64,000 nt of DNA, taken from NCBI RefSeq assembly GCF_002278135.3, contig NZ_CP029425.2:7602001-7666000 (forward strand). The letters run 5' to 3'. Made by a program: the position numbers and the translations under genes. This DNA comes from Bradyrhizobium ottawaense (GTDB lineage: Bacteria > Pseudomonadota > Alphaproteobacteria > Rhizobiales > Xanthobacteraceae). A model generated the notes under the pieces. It saw only the letters and a list, made by a program, of their open reading frames with translations. It had not been told where the DNA came from and searched no databases. Positions 53,550 to 63,372 of this stretch are shown piece by piece (positions within the stretch are counted from its first letter, which is position 1; each line of letters opens with the position of its first letter).

Positions 53550-55249
53550 TGACGAGGCCAATAAAAAAGAGGGCCGTGTTATACGCCCGCTATTCGAGCG
53601 ACATGCAAAAGGCGACCTCGATTGACGGTCAGCTATTGCTCTGCCGGAAGATCGCGGCACGCAACGACCTAGATGTCATCGGTGCATTTGTTGATGCCGC
53701 GAAGTCTGGCCTAACCGAAAATGCGAGGGACGGCTATCAGCAATTGCTCAATGGCGTGCGAAACCATGATTTTGATGTTGTGATCGTTGAGCATTTCGAT
53801 CGCCTGTCGCGCGATCCCGCAACCATCCAGCGTCTCAAGCAAGTTTTCGAGTTCAATGGCGTTGAGCTGATGGATCAGAAAGGCGTTTACGCGACTGCCA
53901 CCGACATCAGCATCGCAAGTCTCTACAACACGATTTATAAGCCGCAGCTCGCCGACAAGGTTCGGCGTGGCCATGATAATGCTGTCGCTAGTGGAAGAAT
54001 TCCTGGCTCATACGCTTACGGTTACCGGCCAAGGCCGGGCGCGCCCGGTGAGCGCGTGATCGATGAGAACGAAGCGAAGATCGTGGTCCGCATCTTCACC
54101 GAATATGTATCGGGGCGTTCAACCCGAGATATTGCGGCCGATCTCACGCGCCAAGGCTTGCCCTCGCCTGGCGCCACCCGTCACAAGAACAAGGCTGGTC
54201 GCACGACCTGGAATCATCAGTGCATAACTGGCGGTCGCCACGGTCGCGGCATTATCGGCAACGAGCTGTATATCGGCGAAATACATTGGAACGTTCGATC
54301 AACAATTCTGAACCCGGAAACGCAGAAGAAACAGAAACGCCGCAATCCGGACGACCGGCACATCATTGTCAAGAAGCCCGAGTTGCGGATTGTTCCGCAA
54401 GTGCTTTGGGACAGGGCGCAGAAGGTTCGCAGCGGCCGCGCCATCCATATGTTCGGACCGACGGGCAAGCCGCGGCGCCGTCCTGTGATCCCGCGCAATA
54501 ATGAGCACCCACTTGCTGGGGTCCTCCGGTGTGGTGTCTGCAACGGGAATATGCGAATCGCTCAATCCTCCAGGAATGGCGCTCCGCGCGCCGCATGCGC
54601 CAATGCGCATCAACGAGGCACGTGTGAGCACACTCGGAGCTTTGACATGGACGTGCTACTTGAGGATGTCTCAAGCAAAATGGAATTAAAATTGCTTTCG
54701 CCCAAAGCGATTGAAGAGGCGATGCGTGCTTGGAAGGAGGAGCGTAAGAACGATCGGAAAAAGAACAGCGAACACGCAAATTTAGAGCGTAGACTCCGTA
54801 CGTTGACCACTGAGATCGAACGCTTGTCATATGCCATCGCAAACAGCCGTCGCAAGCCGGATGAGTTGCTCAAGCGGATCGATGAGTGCGATGTGGAACG
54901 GGAAACCGTTAAGGAGCGCTTGCGGCTGCTGGGTAGTGGCAGCGAAAACGTGATCCCGTTCGACCATCCAAAGTTCGGTGACCGATATCATTCGGAGGCC
55001 AAGAGACTGGTCACCGCGCTGAGGATTAATCCGAAGGCCATCGAAACCCGCGTCGCCTTTCGCAACTTGATCGACAGCATCGTAGTGCATCCGGTTCGCA
55101 AGCGGATGCCCTACGAATATACTCCGTACCTGAACAGCGCTTCCCTTTCTAGCATGAATCTTTTCCCCGAAAATCGACGCAAGACGAGAGAGATCAGTGC
55201 GTTCGTCTACTATGATAACGTCAAGTCAGAGAAATCCGTGTCCTCGTAA
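53546..55249 (+). CDS. Large serine recombinase (site-specific integrase)
   Basis: A 567-residue recombinase. The resolvase domain (residues 8-150) has the catalytic Ser in VLYARYSSDMQKATSID and the Arg region VEHFDRLSRDPATIQR. A Recombinase domain follows (GSYAYGYRPRPGAPGERVID), then a zinc ribbon (LAGVLRCGVCNGNM ... CANAHQRGTC) and a coiled coil (LERRLRTLTTEIERLSYAIA). This is the large serine integrase layout. The last codons (KSVSS) lie in DNA shared with the disrupted ybgC on the other strand, so the gene marks the island end. Frame intact. Confidence 0.93.
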   Translation: MMTRPIKKRAVLYARYSSDMQKATSIDGQLLLCRKIAARNDLDVIGAFVDAAKSGLTENARDGYQQLLNGVRNHDFDVVIVEHFDRLSRDPATIQRLKQVFEFNGVELMDQKGVYATATDISIASLYNTIYKPQLADKVRRGHDNAVASGRIPGSYAYGYRPRPGAPGERVIDENEAKIVVRIFTEYVSGRSTRDIAADLTRQGLPSPGATRHKNKAGRTTWNHQCITGGRHGRGIIGNELYIGEIHWNVRSTILNPETQKKQKRRNPDDRHIIVKKPELRIVPQVLWDRAQKVRSGRAIHMFGPTGKPRRRPVIPRNNEHPLAGVLRCGVCNGNMRIAQSSRNGAPRAACANAHQRGTCEHTRSFDMDVLLEDVSSKMELKLLSPKAIEEAMRAWKEERKNDRKKNSEHANLERRLRTLTTEIERLSYAIANSRRKPDELLKRIDECDVERETVKERLRLLGSGSENVIPFDHPKFGDRYHSEAKRLVTALRINPKAIETRVAFRNLIDSIVVHPVRKRMPYEYTPYLNSASLSSMNLFPENRRKTREISAFVYYDNVKSEKSVSS

Positions 55250-55311
55250 TAGACGCGGACCTGCATGTGGTGGCGGCCGTCGCGGATCTCGCCGTCGAGA
55301 TGAGCTGTCAC
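55210..55311 (-). pseudogene. ybgC: ybgC 5' remnant (Tol-Pal acyl-CoA thioesterase), cut by the island
   Basis: A GTG start at 55311, with AGAGG about 9 bases upstream, opens MTAHLDGEIRDGRHHMQVRV then YYEDTDFS. The motif VRVYYEDTD is the N-terminal signature of YbgC hotdog thioesterases, with the catalytic Asp. The normal next residues (G-I/V-V-Y-H) are replaced by DLTLS and a stop at 55210. Only 33 codons remain. YbgC is encoded near ruvB in this group and heads the tolQRAB-pal operon. The rest of the gene should lie at the other island end, beyond this window. Confidence 0.8.
55220..55252. other. Putative attachment-site junction (ybgC / recombinase)
   Basis: Native ybgC sequence is recognisable down to about 55228 (codons for TDFS). 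From there to the left the DNA belongs to the element. The crossover core therefore lies in about 55222-55240, which includes GAGAAATCCGTGTCCTC. The recombinase stop codon (55247-55249) is on the host side. The partner site is outside the window. Confidence 0.6.
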
Positions 55312-55343
55312 GTCGCGAGCCTCTTCGCTTGTCGCTAACCGCC

Positions 55344-55362
55344 CCGTTTTGCGCAAAAACGG
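55344..55362. other. Short palindrome between the phosphoesterase and ybgC genes
   Basis: CCGTTTT and AAAACGG-type arms around GCGC; TTTTGCGCAAAA is a perfect 12-base palindrome at 55347-55358. It lies just after the phosphoesterase stop and before the ybgC start, so it may be an attenuator or operator. Confidence 0.4.
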
Positions 55363-55380
55363 CCGGACGCGCAAGCGCAG

Positions 55381-56301
55381 CTAGGACACGGCGAGCCCTG
55401 TCCTTCCCAGCGTCACCTCGACGATCTCGGGCGGCACGCCGACGCGGATCGGCATGATGCTGCAACCGAGGCCACCGGAGACAATGAGGTCGCATTTCAG
55501 CCGGAAGTGGCCATAGGCGAGGCGCAGGCCGTTCTTGGGCGAAACCGCCGGCGACCAGCCAAGCAGGCGAACCTGGCCGCCATGGGTATGACCGGACAGT
55601 TGCAGCGCGACGCGCCCGGGTACGAGCGGCGCGATGTTGGGCTCGTGCGCGAGCAGGATGACCGGCGCATCGTCGGTGACCTTCGCCAGCGTGGCGTTAA
55701 GATCGTCGGCGCCGAAGCGGCCGATGCTGCGGAAGCGCCGCGCCGGCAGGAAGGCCAGCTGATCGCCGAGCCCCGCAAGCCAGAACGGGCGGCCGTCCTT
55801 GGTGAGGCGCACCACGTCATTCTCGTAGACGGGGATGCCGGCCGTCTCCAGCGCGCGATGGGCGATCGTCGGCCCATACCCTGCCTGCTGCACCGTCCTG
55901 TCGTCCCAATAATCGTGGTTGCCCATCACGGCATGGACGCCGAGCGGCGCCTTCAGGCGGGCCAGCACCCTCGCCCATTCGCGCGACGGGATGAGGCGCG
56001 TGACCTGGTGCACGCCGGCGACATAGTCGCCGAGCAGCACGACGAGGTCGGCCTTCAGCGCGTTGGTGCGGTCGACGATCGACTCGATCCGCTCCAGCGA
56101 CATCCAGGGATCGCAGGCATGAATATCGGCGATGGCGGCGATCTTCAGCGGAAGATCCGCCGGCCATTGCCGCGGCGTCGGATGATAGCGGGTGACGCGG
56201 AGCCGCAGCACCGGCTCGATGCCGACGCCATAGGCGGCGGTCGAGACGCCGAGGGCGGACAGACCGCCGATGGAACGGATGAGATGACGGCGCGTGATCA
56301 T
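55381..56301 (-). CDS. Metallophosphoesterase (calcineurin-like), Tat-exported
   Basis: A 306-residue phosphoesterase. The N-terminus MITRRHLIRSIGGLSALGVS is a twin-arginine-type signal. Metal ligands of the calcineurin fold are in order: AAIADIHACD, VVLLGDYVAGVHQ, VMGNHDYWDD, LLAHEPNIAP and LQLSGHTHGGQVRLLG. It resembles YkuE-type enzymes acting on cell-envelope phosphodiesters or lipids. It lies between ruvB and ybgC on the same strand. Frame intact. Confidence 0.9.
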   Translation of the reverse strand: MITRRHLIRSIGGLSALGVSTAAYGVGIEPVLRLRVTRYHPTPRQWPADLPLKIAAIADIHACDPWMSLERIESIVDRTNALKADLVVLLGDYVAGVHQVTRLIPSREWARVLARLKAPLGVHAVMGNHDYWDDRTVQQAGYGPTIAHRALETAGIPVYENDVVRLTKDGRPFWLAGLGDQLAFLPARRFRSIGRFGADDLNATLAKVTDDAPVILLAHEPNIAPLVPGRVALQLSGHTHGGQVRLLGWSPAVSPKNGLRLAYGHFRLKCDLIVSGGLGCSIMPIRVGVPPEIVEVTLGRTGLAVS

Positions 56302-56430
56302 GAAGACCCGATCGTAATGCGCCTTGTTGATGCGGTCCGATTGGAGCGGAATTGGGGTGCGTTCGTGCAGAACGTCTGCACGAGATTACCAGAAATTCAT
56401 GATAGAAGGAGCGCGCTGCATTGGCGCAGC

Positions 56431-57489
56431 TCAGTCGTCGCTCTCGTCCGTGCCGAACAGGCCGAATTGTGCCGCCGCATCGCGCGAGGGCTCGGCGATG
56501 CCGAGATGGCGGAAGGTATGCGAGGTGAGCAGACGGCCGCGCGGGGTGCGCTGGAGATAGCCGCACTGGATCAGATAGGGCTCGATGATGTCCTCGATCG
56601 CATCGCGCGGTTCAGACAGTGCAGCAGCCATGGTCTCGACCCCGACCGGGCCGCCGCCATAGTTCATCGCGATGGTCGTGAGGTAGCGACGGTCCATCGC
56701 GTCGAGGCCCGCGGCATCGACCTCGAGCGCGCTCAGGGCGTGGTCGGCGATCTTGCGGTCGATCTTGTCGGCATCGGCCGCCGAGGCGAAATCGCGCACG
56801 CGGCGGAGCAGGCGGCCGGCGATACGCGGCGTGCCGCGAGCGCGGCGCGCGATCTCGTTGGCGCCGTCCGCGCTCATGCCGACATTGAGCACCCGTGCCC
56901 CGCGGGTGACGATGCTTTCGAGTTCCTCGATGGTGTAGAAGTTGAGCCGCACCGGAATGCCGAAACGATCGCGCAACGGATTGGTGAGCAGGCCGGCGCG
57001 CGTGGTGGCGCCGACCAGGGTGAATTTCGACAGCTCGATCTTCACCGAGCGCGCCGCCGGGCCCTCGCCGATGATGAGGTCGAGCTGAAAGTCCTCCATC
57101 GCGGGATAGAGCACCTCTTCCACCGCCGGGCTCAGGCGGTGGATCTCGTCGATGAAGAGCACGTCGCGCTCTTCGAGATTGGTGAGTAGAGCTGCGAGAT
57201 CGCCGGCCTTGGCGATGACGGGACCCGACGTGGCACGAAAGCCGACGCCGAGCTCCTTGGCCACGATCTGCGCCAGCGTGGTCTTGCCCAGGCCCGGGGG
57301 ACCTACGAACAGGACGTGATCCAGCGCCTCGCCGCGCTTGCGCGCCGCCTCGATGAAGATCGAGAGGTTCTTGCGCGCCTGCTGCTGGCCGACGAAATCG
57401 GACAGCGACTGCGGGCGCAGCGCGGTGTCGCCGACATCGTCGCTGCGGCGCTCGGGCGAGACCATGCGGTTGGCCTTGGGATCGCTCAC
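56431..57489 (-). CDS. ruvB: Holliday junction branch migration helicase RuvB
   Basis: A 352-residue hexameric AAA+ motor that drives branch migration with RuvA. Features: Walker [21 protein letters not shown], Walker [18 protein letters not shown], sensor 1 [12 protein letters not shown], the Arg finger region [14 protein letters not shown], and the C-terminal winged helix ending [16 protein letters not shown]. Length is normal for the family. Located 125 bases downstream of ruvA, with a palindromic repeat between them. Confidence 0.98.
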   Translation of the reverse strand: MSDPKANRMVSPERRSDDVGDTALRPQSLSDFVGQQQARKNLSIFIEAARKRGEALDHVLFVGPPGLGKTTLAQIVAKELGVGFRATSGPVIAKAGDLAALLTNLEERDVLFIDEIHRLSPAVEEVLYPAMEDFQLDLIIGEGPAARSVKIELSKFTLVGATTRAGLLTNPLRDRFGIPVRLNFYTIEELESIVTRGARVLNVGMSADGANEIARRARGTPRIAGRLLRRVRDFASAADADKIDRKIADHALSALEVDAAGLDAMDRRYLTTIAMNYGGGPVGVETMAAALSEPRDAIEDIIEPYLIQCGYLQRTPRGRLLTSHTFRHLGIAEPSRDAAAQFGLFGTDESDD

Positions 57490-57501
57490 TCAGCGAACTC
57501 C

Positions 57502-57596
57502 TCGTAGGGTGGGCAAAGGCGCGCTTCGCGCCGTGCCCACCATGTCTCCGATCGGTTGAAAGATGGTGGGCACGCTGCGCTTTGCCCACCCTACGA
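57502..57596. repeat. Palindromic intergenic repeat between ruvA and ruvB
   Basis: Outer arms TCGTAGGGTGGGCAAAG (57502-57518) and its complement (57580-57596) are perfect 17-mers. A nested pair, GTGCCCACCAT and ATGGTGGGCAC, forms an inner cruciform. This is a dispersed element typical of Bradyrhizobium intergenic DNA. It could attenuate or stabilise the ruv transcript. Confidence 0.8.
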
Positions 57597-57614
57597 GACC
57601 GACCATTGCCGCGC

Positions 57615-58232
57615 TCACTTCGCCAGTTCCTTCAGGCCGAGGCGAATGAGTTGCGCCGTCTCGGCGTTCTCGCCCGCGCTGCGCGACGCGGATGCAATGG
57701 CGGCGGCCGCTTGCGGCTGACCATAGCCGAGATTGACCAGCGCGGAGATCGCATCCGCCACCGGGCGCGGTGCCCGCTGGTCGTCGACGGCGCCGGCAAG
57801 ATGCACCACAGCCGGATCGACATTGGCGAAAGCCGGCGCCTTGTCCTTTAATTCGGTAACGATGCGCTCGGCGACCTTGGGGCCGACCCCGGGCGTGCGC
57901 GCCACCGCGGCCTTGTCGCGCAGCGCGATGGCGTTGGCGAGATCGAACGGCGCCAGCGTGCCGAGCACGGCGAGCGCGACCTTGGCGCCGACGCCCTGCA
58001 CGGTCTGGAGCAGGCGAAACCATTCCCGCTCCTGGTCGGTGCGGAAGCCGAACAGTTTTATCTGGTCCTCGCGGACATAGGTCTCGATCGACAGCACGGC
58101 AGCCTCTCCCGGCGAGGGCAGATGCTGCAGTGTACGCGCCGAGCAATGCACCTGATAGCCGACGCCGCCGACGTCGAGGAGCACATAATCCTCGCCGTAG
58201 GAATCGATCAGGCCCTTGAGCTTGCCGATCAT
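57615..58232 (-). CDS. ruvA: Holliday junction DNA helicase subunit RuvA
   Basis: A 205-residue protein that binds four-way junctions and recruits RuvB. The N-terminal OB domain ([38 protein letters not shown]) is followed by helix-hairpin-helix repeats ([35 protein letters not shown]) and the C-terminal domain III ([19 protein letters not shown]) that contacts RuvB. Intact and standard length. Confidence 0.97.
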   Translation of the reverse strand: MIGKLKGLIDSYGEDYVLLDVGGVGYQVHCSARTLQHLPSPGEAAVLSIETYVREDQIKLFGFRTDQEREWFRLLQTVQGVGAKVALAVLGTLAPFDLANAIALRDKAAVARTPGVGPKVAERIVTELKDKAPAFANVDPAVVHLAGAVDDQRAPRPVADAISALVNLGYGQPQAAAAIASASRSAGENAETAQLIRLGLKELAK

Positions 58233-58266
58233 CTCGAGACCTCGGTCGCGGCAAGAACTCCTCTTT

Positions 58267-58353
58267 CGTCATGGCCGGGCTTGTCCCGGCCATCCACGTC
58301 TTTAACATCGGAAAGAAAGAACGTGGATGCCCGGCACAAGGCCGGGCATGACG
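58267..58353. repeat. Palindromic intergenic repeat between ruvC and ruvA
   Basis: CGTCATGGCCGGGC at the left mirrors GCCCGGCACAAGGCCGGGCATGACG-type sequence at the right (only the ends are given here). Internal CCATCCACGT and ACGTGGAT arms pair as well. It is another Bradyrhizobium-type dispersed hairpin. Confidence 0.7.
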
Positions 58354-58374
58354 ACGGTGATGTACGCTTGCCCA

Positions 58375-58902
58375 TCATAACCCCGCCACCTTCAGCCTGA
58401 GCGCGGTGCTCTGGCGGTGATGAGCGTGGGTGATGGCGATGGCGAGCGCGTCGGCGGCGTCGGCGGACGGCGGCTCGGCCTTGGGCAGCAATATCTTCAG
58501 CATCATTGCGATCTGTTGCTTGTCGGCATGGCCGGCGCCGACCACGGTCTTCTTGACCTGGTTCGGCGCGTATTCGGCGACAGAGATACCGAACATCGCG
58601 GGCGCCAGCATGGCGACGCCGCGGGCCTGGCCGAGCTTCAGCGTCGCAACGCCGTCCTTGTTGACGAAGGTCTGCTCGACCGCGGCTTCCATCGGCTGAT
58701 GGTTCGAGAGCACGGCCGCGAGCCCCTCGTGGATCGCGAGCAGCCGGCGCGCCAGCGGCAAATCGTCCGGCGGTTCCACCGAACCGCAGGCGACGTAGAT
58801 CAGGCGATTGCCCTCAGCCTCGATCACGCCCCAGCCGGTGCGGCGGAGGCCAGGGTCGATGCCGATGATGCGAACGGGGCCACGAATCGGGAGCGCAGTC
58901 AT
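58375..58902 (-). CDS. ruvC: Crossover junction endodeoxyribonuclease RuvC
   Basis: A 175-residue resolvase that cuts Holliday junctions after RuvAB migration. The four acidic residues are placed as expected: Asp in [14 protein letters not shown], Glu in [13 protein letters not shown], and the C-terminal Asp pair in [20 protein letters not shown]. The conserved [15 protein letters not shown] helix and [20 protein letters not shown] are present. Intact. Confidence 0.98.
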   Translation of the reverse strand: MTALPIRGPVRIIGIDPGLRRTGWGVIEAEGNRLIYVACGSVEPPDDLPLARRLLAIHEGLAAVLSNHQPMEAAVEQTFVNKDGVATLKLGQARGVAMLAPAMFGISVAEYAPNQVKKTVVGAGHADKQQIAMMLKILLPKAEPPSADAADALAIAITHAHHRQSTALRLKVAGL

Positions 58903-59055
58903 GGGTCAGTGATAGCGGCTGGCTGCCGTGGGGGAAACAGAAACAGAACGGAAGTAACAGGGGAAGTGGCGTCTGGTGCCCCGGGCGCGACGCAGCGCAA
59001 AGCGGTGCGGCGCTGAACCGGGGCCCAGTTTGCCACCGATGCTTAGAGAACGATG

Positions 59056-59128
59056 GGTCCCGGCTCTGCGCAGCAGCGCACCGGACGATGCTTCGCATCG
59101 CCGGGGACGCTGCAGCGCGTCCGGGACA
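59056..59128. repeat. Hairpin repeat between yebC and ruvC
   Basis: GTCCCGG (left) pairs with CCGGGAC (right), enclosing the small hairpin GATGCTTCGCATC. This is the rhizobial type of intergenic repeat and may end yebC transcription. Confidence 0.5.
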
Positions 59129-59137
59129 CGGTGAACT

Positions 59138-59884
59138 TCAGCCGCCCATCTTCGCGACCAGCGCGTCCGACACCTCGAAATTGGCGTAGACGTGCTGGAC
59201 GTCGTCGTGCTCGTTCAGCAGATCCATCAGCTTGAGCAGCTTCTCGCCGGTCTCGTCGTCGACCGCGACCGTGTTCTGCGGTTTCCAGATCAGCGCGGCC
59301 TTGCGCGGCTCGCCGAACTTGGCCTCCAGCGCCTTGGCGACGTCGCGATAGCCTTCGGTCGAGGCGTAGATCTCGTGACCGGCTTCGCCGGAGACGACAT
59401 CGTCGGCGCCGGCCTCGATCGCCGCATCGAGCATGGCGTCGTCGGAGGCCACGCTGCGGTCGTATTCGATGATTCCGGTGCGATCGAACATGAAGGACAC
59501 CGAGCCGGTTTCGCCGAGATTGCCGCCCGACTTGGTGAAGAAGGAGCGGATGTCGGAGGCGGCGCGGTTGCGGTTGTCGGTCAGCGCCTCGACGATGACG
59601 GCGACGCCGCCGGGGCCATAGCCCTCGTAGCGGATCTCGTCATAGTTCTCGCCCTCATTGCCGAGCGCCTTCTTGACGGCGCGCTCGATATTGTCCTTCG
59701 GCATGTTCTCCTGGCGCGCCGCGATGATGGCGGCGCGCAGGCGGGGGTTCATGTTGGGGTCGGGCGTGCCCAGCTTGGCCGCGACGGTGATTTCCCGCGC
59801 CAGCTTGCCGAACAGCTTCGACTTCTGGGCATCCTGCCGCCCCTTGCGGTGCATGATGTTCTTGAATTGGGAATGTCCGGCCAT
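59138..59884 (-). CDS. yebC: YebC/PmpR family protein
   Basis: A 248-residue protein starting [20 protein letters not shown], with the signature [20 protein letters not shown] and [20 protein letters not shown]. Domains II and III follow ([40 protein letters not shown]). Relatives act as transcription regulators or, as shown recently for some, relieve ribosome stalling. The start at 59884 avoids an unlikely 24-residue extension. Its place upstream of ruvC is widely conserved. Confidence 0.96.
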   Translation of the reverse strand: MAGHSQFKNIMHRKGRQDAQKSKLFGKLAREITVAAKLGTPDPNMNPRLRAAIIAARQENMPKDNIERAVKKALGNEGENYDEIRYEGYGPGGVAVIVEALTDNRNRAASDIRSFFTKSGGNLGETGSVSFMFDRTGIIEYDRSVASDDAMLDAAIEAGADDVVSGEAGHEIYASTEGYRDVAKALEAKFGEPRKAALIWKPQNTVAVDDETGEKLLKLMDLLNEHDDVQHVYANFEVSDALVAKMGG

Positions 59885-60094
59885 GCGTGGTCTCTCGGGG
59901 GTCTCTTGGAAGCGTACGCCAATGAGGGTGGGAAACGCGGCCTTATAGGCCGCCAACCCACCGGAATGAAAGGGTCTCGGATACTTTAAGGTAACCCCGT
60001 ACAGCCCCCTGCCTAGAGGTGAGGCATCGTTAACCCTGACTTCATTCCAGCCTGCGAAAATAACCTCCGAGCGTCCCCCGACAAGAGAGACCTG

Positions 60095-61840
60095 ATGGCA
60101 TTCGGACTATTTCGGAAGCGTCTGCCGGATATGGCCGCGCCGGTGGCAGCCGCAGAACCCGCGCCGCCGGTGGCCCAGTCCGAGCCCGCCCCAGCCGAAG
60201 GTGATTCGGCGCGGGAGATCCTGGAATTGCTGGAACTCGAGCTCGGCGCGATGATCCGCCAGCTCGAGCGCGCCGCCAATTCGGTGGCGGGCGGCGCCGA
60301 AGCGACCGCATCGACGCTTGCCGCCATCCGCGACCGCACCGACGCCCTGACCGGCCGGACCAATGCCGCGCAATCAACCGCCTCGACCTTCGCCCATGCC
60401 GCCGACAAATTCACCCAGTCGGCGCTGGGGATCGGAGCGCAGGTTCGCGAGGCCGGCAAGCTCGCCGACGAGGCCAGCGCCGCGGCGCAGGAAGCCCGCG
60501 CCAATGTCGATCGCTTGCGCGAATCCTCCGCCGCCATCGGCAATGTCGTCAACCTGATCGCGCAGATCGCGCGGCAGACGACGCTGCTCGCGCTCAACTC
60601 GACGATCGAGGCCGCACGCGCAGGCGCTGCCGGAAAAGGCTTTGCGGTCGTCGCAACCGAGGTCAAGGCCCTCGCGGTGCAGACGCAAGGCGCGACGGAA
60701 GAGATCACCAAGAAGATCGACGCACTGCAGCGCGACGCCGCCGGCTCTGCGGATGCCGTGCACCGCATCTCGCAGGCGATCGAGGCGATCCGCCCGGTCT
60801 TCGAGACCGTCAACGGCGCGGTCGCCGAACAGAACGCCACCACCAGCGAAGTCTCCGGCAACGCCGCCAGCGCCTCGGAGTTCATCGTCTCGGTCGGCGA
60901 GAGCGCAGCCGAGATCGATGCCGCGACCAAGGCCGCCGAGAGCCACGGCGAGAACGTCGCCAGTGCCGGCAAGGCCGTCACCACCTTCGCACAGAAGCTG
61001 AAATCGCGCTGCGCCGTGCTGCTCCGCCAGAGCGAGCACGACGACCGCCGCAAGACCGAGCGGCTGCCCTGCCATCTCAAGTTCGAGAGCCCGCGCGGCG
61101 TGATGCCGGTCTATGAAATCTCGATGGACGGCGTGCTGATCGGCGGCGCGGATGCAGGCCGGCTTGCACCGCAAGCGATGATCGAAGGCACCCTCGAAGC
61201 CGTCGGCGCCTGCCGCCTGCGCGTGGTCGAGCAATCCAAGGCCGGTGTACGCGCGCAATTCGCCAGCCCCAATGCCGAGCTCCGCGAGAAGATCGAGGAC
61301 AGGCTCTGGGCGATCCACGAAGAGAACACGGAGTTCGTCACCCGCGCCATGGAAGCGGGCAACGCGCTGACCCAGATCTTCGAGCAGGCCGTTGCCCGCG
61401 GCGAAGTTGGGATCGACGACCTGTTCGACACCGACTACGCCGAAATCGCCGGGACCAATCCGCAGCAATACCGCACGAAATATCTCGACTGGGCCGACCG
61501 CGCGCTGCCGCCGTTCCAGGAGGTCTTTCTGGCCAAGGACCAGCGCTTGGCGTTCTGCGCCATGGTCGACCGCAACGGCTTCCTGCCGGTGCACAACAAG
61601 ATCTATTCGCACCCGCAGCGGCCGGGCGATGTCGCCTGGAACACAGCCAATAGTCGCAACCGCAGGATATTCAACGATCCGGCGGGGTTGGCGGCCGCAC
61701 GCAACCTGCGCTCGTACCTGGTGCAGAGCTATGCGCGCGACATGGGCAATGGGAATACGGTGATGATGCGCGAGATCGACGTTCCGATCCGCGTGCAGGG
61801 CCGACACTGGGGCGGATTTCGCACGGCCTACAAGCTCTAG
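60095..61840 (+). CDS. Soluble methyl-accepting chemotaxis protein with a PilZ domain
   Basis: A 581-residue cytoplasmic receptor without membrane helices. A proline/alanine-rich N-terminus (1-38) leads to the signalling hairpin, whose tip [20 protein letters not shown] is at 155-174, followed by [19 protein letters not shown] PilZ-like domain occupies about 316-395, with RKTER at 319-323 and EISMDG at 341-346 (the usual D/N is E). The C-terminal domain (405-581; [20 protein letters not shown]) is shared with the next gene and may sense a ligand. It could join chemotaxis to c-di-GMP signalling. Divergent from yebC. Confidence 0.88.
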   Translation: MAFGLFRKRLPDMAAPVAAAEPAPPVAQSEPAPAEGDSAREILELLELELGAMIRQLERAANSVAGGAEATASTLAAIRDRTDALTGRTNAAQSTASTFAHAADKFTQSALGIGAQVREAGKLADEASAAAQEARANVDRLRESSAAIGNVVNLIAQIARQTTLLALNSTIEAARAGAAGKGFAVVATEVKALAVQTQGATEEITKKIDALQRDAAGSADAVHRISQAIEAIRPVFETVNGAVAEQNATTSEVSGNAASASEFIVSVGESAAEIDAATKAAESHGENVASAGKAVTTFAQKLKSRCAVLLRQSEHDDRRKTERLPCHLKFESPRGVMPVYEISMDGVLIGGADAGRLAPQAMIEGTLEAVGACRLRVVEQSKAGVRAQFASPNAELREKIEDRLWAIHEENTEFVTRAMEAGNALTQIFEQAVARGEVGIDDLFDTDYAEIAGTNPQQYRTKYLDWADRALPPFQEVFLAKDQRLAFCAMVDRNGFLPVHNKIYSHPQRPGDVAWNTANSRNRRIFNDPAGLAAARNLRSYLVQSYARDMGNGNTVMMREIDVPIRVQGRHWGGFRTAYKL

Positions 61841-61947
61841 TGCACGCTCAGGCAAGACGCCGCGCGCGAATCATCCTCTAAAGTCGAAATTGGAATGGGA
61901 ATGCCGCGGTGAGCCGATGAACGGCTCCGCCTGGAGAAAGCCCGTAA

Positions 61948-63372
61948 ATGTCCTTCGCACAACTTGCAGTATTGGACACCGGATCCAACCGGACGCTCGC
62001 TGAGCGGCTGATCGATCAGCTTGCCGACCGCATCGGCGGCCTCGGCGTGGAACTCGCCGATATCGCCGGCAACGTCCAGGAAGTCGCAAACCGCGTCGCA
62101 AACCAGTCGGAACGGTTCCACCATCTCCAGGAGACCGCCGAGACGATGGTCTCGGCCAACCACGATATCGCCAATGCATCGCAGGCCGTGCAAACCACCA
62201 CGTCCGCGGCGGTTGGCGAGATCGCGCAATCGCGCAGCGCCGTCGACACCGCGGTCAACCACATCTCCGAGCTCGTCGCGGCGGTGGAGCGCATCGAGGC
62301 GCGCCTCAGTGCCGTCGGCTCGGCGCTGGCGCAGGTCGCGAAAGTCTCCGGCTCGATCGAGGCGATCGCGAAGCAGACCAATCTGCTGGCGCTGAACGCA
62401 ACCATCGAAGCCGCCCGCGCCGGCAATGCCGGTCGCGGTTTTGCCGTGGTGGCAAGCGAGGTGAAGAACCTCGCGGAAGCCACCCGCCAGGCCACGCACC
62501 AGATCTCCGACACCGTGCGCGATCTCGACGGCCAGATCGAAGGCCTGATCGGCGAGAGCAGCGACGCCTCGCAGCGCGCCAAGACCGCCGGCGAAGGCGC
62601 CCAGCAGATCTCCGGTATCATCTCGCGGGTTCAGCAGGGCTTCGCCTCCGTGGAGGCGGAGATCGGCAGCGTTACGCGCGCGGCAACCTCCAATCTCGGA
62701 CATTGCGACACCGTCATCAGCGAGCTGAACGAACTCGCCAAGGGCGTCGACCTCTCCTCGCGCGATCTCAAGAGCGCCGATCAGCGCGTGACAAAGCTGC
62801 TCGACACCTCCGAAGGCCTGATCGCACTGATCGCCGACAGCGGCGTGGAGACATCGGACGCGCCGCTGATCCGAATCGTCGTCGAGACCGCGAAGCGGAT
62901 CTCGACCGAATTCGAGGCCGCGATCGATCGCGGCGACATCACGCTCGACCAGCTCATGGACGAGACGTATCGCGAGATTCCCGGCTCCGATCCAAAGCAA
63001 TACCTCACCAAATACGTCGACTTCACCGACCGCGTGCTGCCCGCGATCCAGGATCCGATCCAGAAATCCGATCCCCGCATCGTGTTCTGTGTCGCCTGGG
63101 CCAAGGGCGGCTATCTGCCGACCCACAACCCCAACTACCGCCTGCCGCAGGGCAAGGACCCGGTCTGGAACAACGCCAATTGCCGCAACCGCCGCCTGTT
63201 CAACGATCGCGCGGTCCAGAAGGTCGCGGCGAACACCAAGCCGTTCCTGCTCCAGACCTACCGCCGCGACATGGGCGGCGGGCAGTTCGTGCTGATGAAG
63301 GACCTGTCCTCGCCGATCGTGATCCGCGGCAAGCGTTGGGGCGCCTTCCGGATGGGTTTCCGGCAGAGCTGA
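61948..63372 (+). CDS. Soluble methyl-accepting chemotaxis protein
   Basis: A 474-residue receptor without membrane helices or a PilZ domain. The helical N-terminal half contains the tip [20 protein letters not shown] and [20 protein letters not shown]. The C-terminal domain (about residues 300-474) matches that of the upstream gene ([40 protein letters not shown]). It lies 107 bases downstream, so it is a tandem paralogue that lost, or never gained, the PilZ insert. It would feed a CheA-CheW array in the cytoplasm. Confidence 0.9.
   Translation: MSFAQLAVLDTGSNRTLAERLIDQLADRIGGLGVELADIAGNVQEVANRVANQSERFHHLQETAETMVSANHDIANASQAVQTTTSAAVGEIAQSRSAVDTAVNHISELVAAVERIEARLSAVGSALAQVAKVSGSIEAIAKQTNLLALNATIEAARAGNAGRGFAVVASEVKNLAEATRQATHQISDTVRDLDGQIEGLIGESSDASQRAKTAGEGAQQISGIISRVQQGFASVEAEIGSVTRAATSNLGHCDTVISELNELAKGVDLSSRDLKSADQRVTKLLDTSEGLIALIADSGVETSDAPLIRIVVETAKRISTEFEAAIDRGDITLDQLMDETYREIPGSDPKQYLTKYVDFTDRVLPAIQDPIQKSDPRIVFCVAWAKGGYLPTHNPNYRLPQGKDPVWNNANCRNRRLFNDRAVQKVAANTKPFLLQTYRRDMGGGQFVLMKDLSSPIVIRGKRWGAFRMGFRQS

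Noticed and set aside
1..55000. Symbiosis genes (nod, nif, fix) expected on a rhizobial island
   Set aside because: None could be recognised, so the island is not claimed to be symbiotic.
55507..57189. A 560-codon plus-strand frame across the phosphoesterase and ruvB
   Set aside because: It spans two well-defined genes on the other strand and encodes an unnatural composition.
60374..61855. A 493-codon minus-strand frame opposite the first chemoreceptor
   Set aside because: High-GC shadow of the chemoreceptor gene; its product has no family motif while the plus strand encodes a clear MCP.
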